DNA of 5,270 bases, from contig PAWP01000007.1 in the NCBI GenBank assembly GCA_002714125.1, forward strand, positions 49,687 through 54,956, in the 5' to 3' direction. The first letter of the stretch is position 1. The number at the start of each line of letters is the position of its first letter. A model generated the notes under the pieces. It ran no database searches, had not been told where the DNA came from, and saw nothing but the letters and a program-made list of their open reading frames with translations. Origin of the DNA: Gammaproteobacteria bacterium (GTDB taxonomy: Bacteria > Pseudomonadota > Gammaproteobacteria > Pseudomonadales > Azotimanducaceae_A). Both the position numbers and the translations under genes were made by a program. Shown in pieces: positions 1-5,270 of this stretch.

Positions 1-1079
1 ATCTGAGCCACATTCGGTTTCTCGGTTTCGATCCACAGCAGATCTGCACCAGCCTGGAGGCTAGAAACACAGTCGAGCACAACGCGGTCAAAGCCAGTGT
101 CGTCCTTGAATGCAAACAAACCGTTGTCGAGACGCACGGGCTTCGCGAAATCACCACCCTGGTGAATCAGAATATCACCGTCTTCAAGCTCAGACAGATC
201 ATGGACCGGCTCCGCCTCTAGGAACTGGCAGTACTGGTCGGCAAGATCGCCTTTCGAACGGGAGACTGGCACCTTCTGAGTAAGACCGGCACCCAATGAG
301 TCAGTCCGGGCCACGATGATGCCGTTCTCGACACCCAGTTCCAAGAATGCATACCGAATGGCGTTGATCTTGGCAAGAAAATCCTCATGCGGCACCGTAA
401 CCTTGCCAGCCTGGTGACCACATTGCTTGGCATCCGACACCTGATTTTCAATCTGAATTGCGCAGGTTCCAGCCTCGATCATTTGCTTAGCGAGCAGGTA
501 CGTTGCTTCTTCGTTACCAAAACCTGCGTCGATGTCAGCAATCATCGGCACAACATGAGTTTCAAAGTTGTCGATGCGAGACATAATCTCGCTTGTGTCA
601 TCTCCGCGAGCACGAGCTTCGTCCAGCTCAACAAAAACATGTCGCAGCTCACGTGCATCCGCCTGCTTGAGGAACTTGTAGATCTCCTCGATCAGATCAG
701 GCACCGTAGTCTTCTCATGCATGCTCTGATCGGGCAGCGGACCAAACTTCGAACGCAGCGCAGCAACCATCCAGCCGGAGAGATAGACATAGCTGCGTTT
801 TGTAGTCTGATTGTGACGCTTGATTGCCATCATCATCTGCTGCGCTGTGAACCCGTGCCAGCAACCAAGAGACTGGGTGTAATGTGCGCTGTCCGCATCG
901 AACGCATCCATGTCAGCACGCATGATTTCAGCGGTATACCTGGCAATCTCTATGCCCGAATGGAAACGATTCTGCAGCCGCATCCGCGCGGCATATTCCG
1001 GATTGATCGAGTTCCAGGTTTTGCCATTTTTCTCCCTGAGTGCGGTCAGCTCGCCAATCTGCTCCTGGTAGGTCTTCAT
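1..1079 (-). CDS. aceA: Isocitrate lyase, P. aeruginosa-type long subfamily (C-terminus beyond the window)
   Basis: Isocitrate lyase cleaves isocitrate to glyoxylate and succinate, the first step of the cytosolic glyoxylate shunt used for growth on C2 compounds and fatty acids. The frame has no stop from the ATG at 1079 to the left edge, giving 359 residues of an enzyme that is about 530 long in this subfamily. Visible landmarks are NPEYAARMR (26-34), SLGCWHGF (70-77), the metal-binding loop ADIDAGFGN (181-189), the catalytic motif KQCGHQ with Cys220, VARTDSLGAG (256-265) and DLLWIETEKP (346-355). KQCGHQ, rather than the KKCGH of the E. coli type, places it in the long subfamily; this and the close match to Pseudomonas AceA are recalled, not searched. 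AAGGAG six bases upstream fixes the start. It is separated by 220 bp from the upstream permease, so it probably has its own promoter. No frameshift or missing catalytic residue is seen in the visible part. Confidence 0.97.
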   Translation of the reverse strand, partial: MKTYQEQIGELTALREKNGKTWNSINPEYAARMRLQNRFHSGIEIARYTAEIMRADMDAFDADSAHYTQSLGCWHGFTAQQMMMAIKRHNQTTKRSYVYLSGWMVAALRSKFGPLPDQSMHEKTTVPDLIEEIYKFLKQADARELRHVFVELDEARARGDDTSEIMSRIDNFETHVVPMIADIDAGFGNEEATYLLAKQMIEAGTCAIQIENQVSDAKQCGHQAGKVTVPHEDFLAKINAIRYAFLELGVENGIIVARTDSLGAGLTQKVPVSRSKGDLADQYCQFLEAEPVHDLSELEDGDILIHQGGDFAKPVRLDNGLFAFKDDTGFDRVVLDCVSSLQAGADLLWIETEKPNVAQ

Positions 1080-1085
1080 TCACAA

Positions 1086-1091
1086 CTCCTT
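1086..1091 (-). promoter_or_regulatory. Ribosome binding site of aceA
   Basis: On the minus strand the hexamer AAGGAG lies six bases before the ATG at 1079. It is the strongest Shine-Dalgarno match in front of any gene here and decides the aceA start. It suggests efficient translation, as expected for a central metabolic enzyme. Confidence 0.85.
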
Positions 1092-1143
1092 GGTGTCATG
1101 GAGGATGGTTGTCGAGAGAGTGGCATCCGTACCCGCCAAGACA

Positions 1144-1154
1144 GACGTTACGTC
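1144..1154. repeat. 11-bp palindrome in the aceA leader, possible operator
   Basis: GACGT-T-ACGTC is a perfect inverted repeat with 5-bp arms and a one-base centre, 65 bases upstream of the aceA start codon. Size and position would suit a dimeric repressor or a short leader hairpin. I do not recognise the motif as the site of a known aceA regulator, and a palindrome of this length can arise by chance. Confidence 0.3.
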
Positions 1155-1191
1155 CGCTGCAGGTGGTAAGACTCTTCTTGATCAGTTCGAG

Positions 1192-1202
1192 TTGCGGCGC
1201 AA
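1192..1202. repeat. 11-bp palindrome in the aceA leader, possible operator
   Basis: TTGCG-G-CGCAA is a perfect inverted repeat with 5-bp arms and a one-base centre, about 113 bases upstream of the aceA ATG. It has the same architecture as the palindrome at 1144-1154 but a different sequence; the centres are 48 bp apart. An operator role is inferred from position only. Confidence 0.3.
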
Positions 1203-1260
1203 TTTAGCAATGTCAGGCGATAGCGTCGTGAGAATAATTGGACACTAACGTATTCCTACT

Positions 1261-1295
1261 TGGCACAGATTCGGTCCATCGTCATTTCTGTGCCA
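1261..1295 (-). terminator. 9-bp inverted repeat just after the SulP permease stop, possible terminator
   Basis: TGGCACAGA (1261-1269) and TCTGTGCCA (1287-1295) are perfect reverse complements separated by 17 bases. They begin five bases past the permease stop codon, where a transcript-end hairpin would sit. On the minus strand no T tract follows, so it is not a textbook intrinsic terminator. It could be a weak terminator, an RNA 3'-end stabiliser or a protein-binding site upstream of aceA. Confidence 0.4.
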
Positions 1296-1299
1296 GCAA

Positions 1300-3033
1300 T
1301 CAGATGCCACCGAGCTCCCGCATCGCGAGGTCCGTTGTGAAGAACACACGCCCCTGCATCTGGCGATAAAACTGAGTGACTTCAAGCTGGTCCATGACCG
1401 GTCCTTTGATCTCTGCAAAGTGCAGCATCACGCCCATATCCGACAAGTTGTGTTCGAGATTCTCCAACATCTCAAGCCCACTGGTATCAATGAAATTCAC
1501 GGGCGAGCAGATCAGCAATACGTGTTTCAGATCTGGACACTCAACGGCTCTCTGCAGAATCTGATTCTCGATGAAGCGTGCGTTGACGAAATAGAGACTT
1601 TCATCCACCCGGATGGCCAGAACCTCCGGGCACGTATTCACGGAATATCGAAGCACGTTTCTGAAATGCTCGCTGGAACCATATCGCCCTACTTCGGCCA
1701 TATGAGGTTTGCTCGCGGATCGGATAAGGAGCCCGAATGAAAGTAAAACCCCAATAAGCATTCCGATTTCAACGCTGAGCAGCAGTACTGCCGCAAACGT
1801 CAACACCAGCGTAATTGCATCTGTCCGGTTGAACTCGAAAATTTTTCGCAACGCGCTGATGTCAATGAGCGACGCTGCCGAGATCACAATGATTGCTGCC
1901 AAGACGCCTTTCGGCAGGTAGTAGAAGAGCGGTGCAAGCCAAACTATGCTGACTACCACGCCGAGCGCGGTGATCAGTGACGCCACCGGGGTGAGCGCCC
2001 CCACGGAAAAATTGACCATGGTGCGCGCAAAGCTGCCTGCAACCGGGAAGGCGCCGACAAGGGAAGCGCCAATGTTCGCCACACCCAGGCCACCCAGTTC
2101 CTGGTTGGGAACAACCCGCTGGCGGCGTTTGCTCGCGACCGCAGTGCCGATGCTGATGCTTTCGAGGAAAATTACGAGTGCTATCAGCAGGGCTGGCAGC
2201 GCAAGTTCACGCAGATCGTGTAGCGTCATGGCAACAAGGTCGAGAGTGGGCAGGTTTCGCGGCAGGTCACCCACCACCTCGACCCCCCCAATGTCCAGGC
2301 GCCAGGGCCCGACCACGGCAACGGCCCCAACCACGACGAACATCGGGGCAGACTTGCAGAGCGCATCGGCCATGGCGCTGCCCATTCCTACCCGGACGAG
2401 CAGCGTGCACAGATATTGGCGACAGACAAACAACGTCAACAAGGCCACAACTGAGATGGCGAGCGCCCACCCATTGGCGTCTGGCCACGCTGCCGCAACA
2501 TAGCGACTGACGTCGATCACGCTCGTGGCCGGTGCGCTTTGAAGGCCGAGCAACGTGGGTAGCTGATTAACAATAATGAGCACGGCGGCGGCGCTGATGA
2601 ACCCCGTAACCACGGCATGGCTCAGAAAGCCAATCGCAGACCCGAAACGTAATACGCGCAAGCCAATCAGAAAAAGGCCGGTCAGCAGCGCGAGCTTCGC
2701 CGCAACAATGGCGTACTCAACACTTCCCGGTTCTGCAAACCGGCTAACGGCCTCCAGCGTCATCATTGCCACAATCGCAGTTGGCCCGACGACCAGGACC
2801 CGACTGCTGCCAATAAACGCGTAGGCCAACAATGCAGCAATTGCGGCATATAGACCCGCCGCGGGCGGCATGCCAGCGAGATAAGCGTAGGCAATCACCT
2901 GAGGGATCGTAACGAACAGTACAACAATGCCCGCGATCACATCAGCGCGTGCAGTCTGCAGGCCATAGCCCGCCAGCCATGCTGGTGCCCAGCGAGCCCA
3001 GGCCCGTCGAAGTTGAGGGTTAGTACCGGCCAC
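1300..3033 (-). CDS. SulP family (SLC26-like) anion permease with C-terminal STAS domain
   Basis: This is an inner-membrane anion transporter; relatives carry sulfate, bicarbonate or other anions, and the substrate cannot be told from sequence. Counted from the GTG at 3033 (577 residues), the membrane domain starts near residue 33. It has the family motif MPPAAGLYAAI (about 55-65), VVGPTAIVAMM (81-91), the conserved GSFARTMVN stretch (about 333-341) and many hydrophobic helices up to about residue 440. A STAS domain (about 468-577) follows, with NFIDTSG at about 513-519, the usual loop of anti-sigma-antagonist-like folds. Start choice: GTG 3033 gives a normal N-terminus and has a weak GGGGCAGG upstream. 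TTG 3117 (605 residues) overlaps the hydrolase stop as TTGA but lacks a Shine-Dalgarno. The frame stays open back to an ATG at 3387, but that would overlap the hydrolase by 274 bases and adds low-complexity residues unlike SulP. The family is certain; the start is not. Confidence 0.93.
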   Translation of the reverse strand: MAGTNPQLRRAWARWAPAWLAGYGLQTARADVIAGIVVLFVTIPQVIAYAYLAGMPPAAGLYAAIAALLAYAFIGSSRVLVVGPTAIVAMMTLEAVSRFAEPGSVEYAIVAAKLALLTGLFLIGLRVLRFGSAIGFLSHAVVTGFISAAAVLIIVNQLPTLLGLQSAPATSVIDVSRYVAAAWPDANGWALAISVVALLTLFVCRQYLCTLLVRVGMGSAMADALCKSAPMFVVVGAVAVVGPWRLDIGGVEVVGDLPRNLPTLDLVAMTLHDLRELALPALLIALVIFLESISIGTAVASKRRQRVVPNQELGGLGVANIGASLVGAFPVAGSFARTMVNFSVGALTPVASLITALGVVVSIVWLAPLFYYLPKGVLAAIIVISAASLIDISALRKIFEFNRTDAITLVLTFAAVLLLSVEIGMLIGVLLSFGLLIRSASKPHMAEVGRYGSSEHFRNVLRYSVNTCPEVLAIRVDESLYFVNARFIENQILQRAVECPDLKHVLLICSPVNFIDTSGLEMLENLEHNLSDMGVMLHFAEIKGPVMDQLEVTQFYRQMQGRVFFTTDLAMRELGGI

Positions 3034-3087
3034 GTGCGCCTGCCCCAGAAAATGATGCAGGTTGCCAGAGGTAGACCTGCCGACACG

Positions 3088-3117
3088 AGCATAGTAGCTT
3101 AACGCCGTCCAACTCAA
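3088..3117 (-). promoter_or_regulatory. Weak sigma-70-like promoter candidate ahead of the SulP gene
   Basis: On the minus strand TTGAGT (3117-3112) and TATGCT (3093-3088) are each 4-of-6 matches to the -35 and -10 hexamers, with an 18-base spacer, about 55 bases before the GTG at 3033. If real, it would allow the permease to be expressed apart from the hydrolase and would argue against the TTG start at 3117. Matches this weak are common by chance. Confidence 0.2.
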
Positions 3118-3878
3118 GCACGTAGCAGTGCTTGCTGCCGGACGTGCTCTGCAACCAATCTGCCCATCACTTCGTGCGCTTCCGGTCCGGGGTGAAAGCC
3201 GTCTTCTGCCATACCTTTTGCCTCGAAGGCCTGCGCTAGGGAAACAACGCTGACCGCGTCCATAAGCTCCGCTACCCGCACCAGGACCGATTCCAACAAC
3301 GCTGCCCTGGCCCCCAGAGCCCACCTCAGCGGCTGCGGCAGCATAGGAAACTGCCGCAGAGGCGGCAAACCAAGAAACACGATGCATGCAAACGGGTACC
3401 GCTCCCGCAGGGCCATACAGAGTGAAAGCAGGCCGGCCTGCCAGCGAATCAGCGACGTAAACCCAGTGACATCGTTAACTCCTACACTCACCAAAACAAT
3501 GTCGACTGAGGACCGTGGCAGCGTTGGTACCCGAGCCACAACGTTAGCTACATTGTCGCCGTCGACACCATGTGCTGACCAGGCCACCACCTTGCTTTCC
3601 GCCTGAGCCAACACGCTCGCTGTAACTGCAGGGATGCTCTGCGCGAGTTCCGCTACGCCAACCCCGGCTGCCACCGAATCACCAACGGCCAGCAACCTAA
3701 GCCCCTCAACAGAATTCACGGTCCCAGCAGGTTCGCCCACGCGTCCCGCGGCGGGGCCTGATGCGGCGTGCAGCTTCGGCACCATGCGACGTACCCGCCG
3801 TCCCTGCAACAGCAGTACGGGCAAGAGCAGCAGGATGGCCGGCAAAGCGAGCCACCAGCGCAGGACGGCGGTCAACAC
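3114..3878 (-). CDS. SGNH/GDSL-family hydrolase with N-terminal membrane anchor
   Basis: This is a serine esterase/lipase-type hydrolase, probably tethered to the inner membrane and facing the periplasm; the substrate is unknown. The 254 residues open with a hydrophobic segment (about 8-24) followed by an arginine-rich stretch (27-31), which looks like an uncleaved signal anchor. The four SGNH blocks follow in order: VGDSVAAG with nucleophile Ser68, Gly104 in SAHGVDG, GVND with Asn135, and DGFH with catalytic Asp226 and His229. All catalytic residues are present, so it should be active. It is an arylesterase/TesA-like SGNH fold rather than a long autotransporter-type GDSL lipase. The start is a GTG with no clear Shine-Dalgarno. 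A TTG is the next codon, and the first ATG (residue 32) would drop the anchor. It lies 74 bp after the antiporter and directly before the SulP permease. Confidence 0.9.
   Translation of the reverse strand: MLTAVLRWWLALPAILLLLPVLLLQGRRVRRMVPKLHAASGPAAGRVGEPAGTVNSVEGLRLLAVGDSVAAGVGVAELAQSIPAVTASVLAQAESKVVAWSAHGVDGDNVANVVARVPTLPRSSVDIVLVSVGVNDVTGFTSLIRWQAGLLSLCMALRERYPFACIVFLGLPPLRQFPMLPQPLRWALGARAALLESVLVRVAELMDAVSVVSLAQAFEAKGMAEDGFHPGPEAHEVMGRLVAEHVRQQALLRA
3333..3359. repeat. GC-rich 9-bp inverted repeat inside the SGNH hydrolase gene
   Basis: CTGCGGCAG (3333-3341) and CTGCCGCAG (3351-3359) are perfect reverse complements around a 9-base loop. It codes for part of the stretch around residues 174-182 of the hydrolase. 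The stem is strong enough to form in RNA, but no T tract follows on either strand, so termination is unlikely. It may simply reflect codon composition. Confidence 0.4.
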
Positions 3879-3952
3879 TGAGGCAGGTTTGGCGCTGGCA
3901 AGCCTAGGGCCTTCAAGTCAAGCATCCCAGGCACAACGTTCGTACAAACGCG
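3879..3952 (-). other. Antiporter/hydrolase intergenic gap with near-palindrome
   Basis: This 74-bp gap holds no gene. Positions 3937-3950 (CGTTCGTACAAACG) form a near-palindrome with 12 of 14 bases symmetric, a possible operator or minor hairpin just after the antiporter stop. A lone TTGACT occurs further along the minus strand without a matching -10. No intrinsic terminator is seen, so read-through from the antiporter into the hydrolase is likely. Confidence 0.3.
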
Positions 3953-4900
3953 CTAGTAGAGCGCAACGATGTAGGCGCCGTATGAGGTGAGGAATATCAC
4001 ACCCATCACCTTGCCAATCGTTGCCCGTCTTAGAACGAACATCCACAGCAGCACCGACGAGAGAAACATCACCCAGATATCGAAGCGAAGTATGTGCGAC
4101 TCAACAGGCACTTCGGTCAAGATGGATGTAAAGCCCATTATGAGCAGAATGTTGAACAGGTTACTACCGATGACATTGCCCAGGGCCACATCCGAACTCT
4201 TGTGTAGGGCGGCAATCACCGTAGTGGAGAGCTCCGGCAACGAGGTTCCTAGGGCAATGATCGAGAGGCCAATGACCGCTTCTGTTACGCCCCAACTTTT
4301 GGCGAGCCCGACCGCACCCTCGACCGCCATATTGGCTCCCAGCGGCAGAGTGATCATCCCTAGCACTACCAACAGGCAAATCGACCACTTCTCGCTTGGC
4401 ATTCCAAGATCACGCTCGAGTTCTTCTTCGGCGTCGTCCAGCGGCATGACCGCAGCTCCCCGTACCGTCATCGTGAGGAAAACCCCTAGAACAACCAGCA
4501 GGATCACGCCGTCAATGGTGCCCAGCGGCGTGAAGTAACACATCACCATAAACATTAATGTGACGGCAATCATGAGCCCCGTTTGCTTAGGCAAAGACTC
4601 TTCGGTGCATGATATGGAGTGGATCAGTACCGGCACACCAATCACTAGGAGAACGTTGGCTATGTTGCTGCCAACAACGTTCCCCATTGCAATGCCGGGA
4701 AACCCCGACAACGCCGAAAACGCCGAGACCATCAGTTCAGGCGCTGATGTCCCCATCGCCACTACTGTCAAGCCGACCACGACCGGGGGGATCGAGCTTT
4801 TCCGTGACAACCCCAGCGCGCCGCGCACCAGAAAGTCTCCGCCCACCAGCAGGTAAACGAACCCACCGAAGATCCGCAGTACGTCGAGACCTTCTGTCAT
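3953..4900 (-). CDS. Calcium/sodium antiporter, CaCA family (YrbG-like)
   Basis: This inner-membrane exchanger most likely extrudes Ca2+ in exchange for Na+ (or K+/H+); the actual cation is inferred from family. At 315 residues it has the usual length for bacterial YrbG-type proteins. It shows the two inverted alpha repeats that define the family: repeat 1 with GTSAPE (50-55, Glu55) and GNVVGSN (73-79), and repeat 2 with GTSLPE (218-223, Glu223) and GNVIGSN (241-247). The two halves, each about five hydrophobic helices, are separated by an acidic cytoplasmic loop DDAEEELERD (155-164). All ion-binding acidic and Asn residues are in place. The ATG at 4900 overlaps the stop of the upstream sensor gene as ATGA and has only a distant GGGA as ribosome site, so translation is probably coupled to that gene. 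Confidence 0.96.
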   Translation of the reverse strand: MTEGLDVLRIFGGFVYLLVGGDFLVRGALGLSRKSSIPPVVVGLTVVAMGTSAPELMVSAFSALSGFPGIAMGNVVGSNIANVLLVIGVPVLIHSISCTEESLPKQTGLMIAVTLMFMVMCYFTPLGTIDGVILLVVLGVFLTMTVRGAAVMPLDDAEEELERDLGMPSEKWSICLLVVLGMITLPLGANMAVEGAVGLAKSWGVTEAVIGLSIIALGTSLPELSTTVIAALHKSSDVALGNVIGSNLFNILLIMGFTSILTEVPVESHILRFDIWVMFLSSVLLWMFVLRRATIGKVMGVIFLTSYGAYIVALY

Positions 4901-5270
4901 GTATTTTTTTGTCCCAGCAAACCGTCAACCGGGACTTGCTTCGTATCGGTCCCTTCATAATCGACTGCCGTATCGCCGCTCATCTTCTGATACTGATCAA
5001 AAAAGTCATTTAAAGCACCTGCAAGGTATGCAATCTCATCGTCGCCAGTAGCATCAGCGCGTATACCTAGATCACCAGCCCGGACCTGATCAATAACCTC
5101 CCGCAAACGCAGCACCGGGCGCGCGAGCCAAAAGCCGAGGATAGTGCCCCCTACTACCGCAAATGCGGACAGCGCCAGCGACAGATCGATCAGCGAACCC
5201 CGAAGTTCGTCAGCCAATTGCTCCTCTTCGGCCTCATCAATCTTGACGACCAGCCCCCATGCGAGCCCAT
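4897..5270 (-). CDS. Cache/HAMP membrane sensor protein, C-terminal part (N-terminus beyond the window)
   Basis: The frame is open to the right edge, so only the last 123 residues are visible. They begin with GLAWGLVVKIDEAE, which resembles the end of a periplasmic dCache domain. A membrane helix follows (visible residues about 26-48), then a HAMP domain (about 49-97) with the proline of ARPVLRL at its start, RAGDL in the connector and DDEIAYL opening the second helix. About 26 polar residues later the gene stops. Sensor kinases, chemoreceptors and cyclases of this build normally carry an output domain after HAMP, and none is present here. The TTG at 5217 is an internal codon, not the start, because it would cut off the Cache-like end. 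The stop overlaps the antiporter ATG, pointing to joint expression. The ligand is unknown; a partner protein may supply the output. Confidence 0.85.
   Translation of the reverse strand, partial: GLAWGLVVKIDEAEEEQLADELRGSLIDLSLALSAFAVVGGTILGFWLARPVLRLREVIDQVRAGDLGIRADATGDDEIAYLAGALNDFFDQYQKMSGDTAVDYEGTDTKQVPVDGLLGQKNT
4903..4909 (-). other. A-rich slippery heptamer at the sensor/antiporter junction
   Basis: The mRNA reads GGA CAA AAA AAU ACA UGA at the end of the sensor frame, so A AAA AAU fits the X XXY YYZ pattern of -1 frameshift sites and sits in a run of seven A (4904-4910). The -1 frame continues without a stop as Lys-Tyr into the antiporter ATG at 4900. The pattern and frames are seen directly; whether slippage occurs is unknown. 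The A run may only keep the antiporter start unstructured. Confidence 0.3.

Larger units (their letters stand above)
1080..1299 (-). promoter_or_regulatory. aceA leader / intergenic region
   Basis: This 220-bp gap lies between the stop of the SulP permease and the start of aceA. It must carry the aceA promoter unless aceA is read through from the permease. I found no convincing sigma-70 or sigma-54 promoter: several 4-of-6 hexamers exist, but none are properly paired. It contains a perfect 9-bp inverted repeat next to the permease stop (1261-1295) and two perfect 11-bp odd palindromes (1192-1202 and 1144-1154) that could be operator sites. I see no credible open reading frame in it. The regulatory role is inferred from position. 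Confidence 0.5.

Noticed and set aside
1116..1134. Sigma-54-like GG/GC pair upstream of aceA on the minus strand
   Set aside because: The spacing between GG and GC is 11 rather than the required 10 bases, and the flanking consensus bases are poor.
387..1169. Plus-strand open frame of 260 codons opposite aceA
   Set aside because: It lies almost wholly antisense to a clearly homologous isocitrate lyase gene and resembles no family. It reads as an antisense shadow of the aceA reading frame.
1946..2503. Plus-strand open frame of 185 codons opposite the SulP gene
   Set aside because: It is antisense to conserved SulP membrane helices, has Thr/Ala/Ser/Pro-rich composition typical of a complement of hydrophobic codons, and shows no recognisable domain.
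3118..3387. N-terminal extension of the SulP frame to an ATG at 3387
   Set aside because: It overlaps the SGNH hydrolase, whose catalytic motifs are in another frame of the same strand. The extra residues are Ala/Gly/Ser/Arg-rich and unlike any SulP N-terminus.
3987..4538. Plus-strand open frame of 183 codons opposite the antiporter
   Set aside because: It is antisense to the CaCA alpha-repeat coding sequence, has no recognisable domain and no ribosome site, so it is a shadow frame.
4897..5217. Treating the sensor gene as a complete 106-residue protein starting at TTG 5217
   Set aside because: The frame continues upstream to the window edge with a Cache-like GLAWGLVVKID segment, so the gene is partial and the TTG is an internal leucine codon.

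Overview
The window reads as a stretch of bacterial chromosome, most likely from a gammaproteobacterium, possibly a marine or aquatic one. The main basis is the isocitrate lyase at the left edge: from memory it follows the long, Pseudomonas aeruginosa-type subfamily (about 530 residues, KQCGHQ active-site motif) almost residue for residue. The genus cannot be fixed from the sequence alone. All five genes lie on the minus strand, so transcription runs from right to left. I saw no tRNA, rRNA, CRISPR array, insertion sequence or phage gene.

Layout in transcription order. (1) Positions 5270 to 4897 hold the C-terminal part of a membrane sensor: the end of a Cache-like periplasmic domain, one membrane helix and a HAMP domain, then a stop with no output domain. 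(2) Positions 4900 to 3953 hold a complete Na+/Ca2+ antiporter of the CaCA family (YrbG-like), starting inside the stop codon of the sensor gene (ATGA overlap). (3) After 74 bp, 3878 to 3114 encodes a membrane-anchored SGNH/GDSL hydrolase. (4) A SulP-family anion permease with a C-terminal STAS domain follows. Its start is taken at 3033, although a TTG at 3117 overlapping the hydrolase stop is also possible; it ends at 1300. (5) After a 220-bp gap with several short inverted repeats, aceA (isocitrate lyase) starts at 1079 and runs off the left edge.

Genes 1 to 4 are close enough to be one transcript devoted to the envelope and ion transport: sensing, Ca2+/Na+ exchange, ester hydrolysis and anion uptake. 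No direct functional link among them is proven. aceA looks like a separate unit with its own leader and a strong ribosome binding site. It serves the glyoxylate shunt, used for growth on acetate and fatty acids.

The least ordinary spot is the sensor/antiporter junction. An A7 run in the mRNA forms a canonical-looking -1 slippery heptamer, and the -1 frame runs straight into the antiporter. That would fuse a Cache-HAMP sensor to a transporter if slippage occurs. This is a hypothesis from sequence only. Otherwise the window consists of recognisable families.
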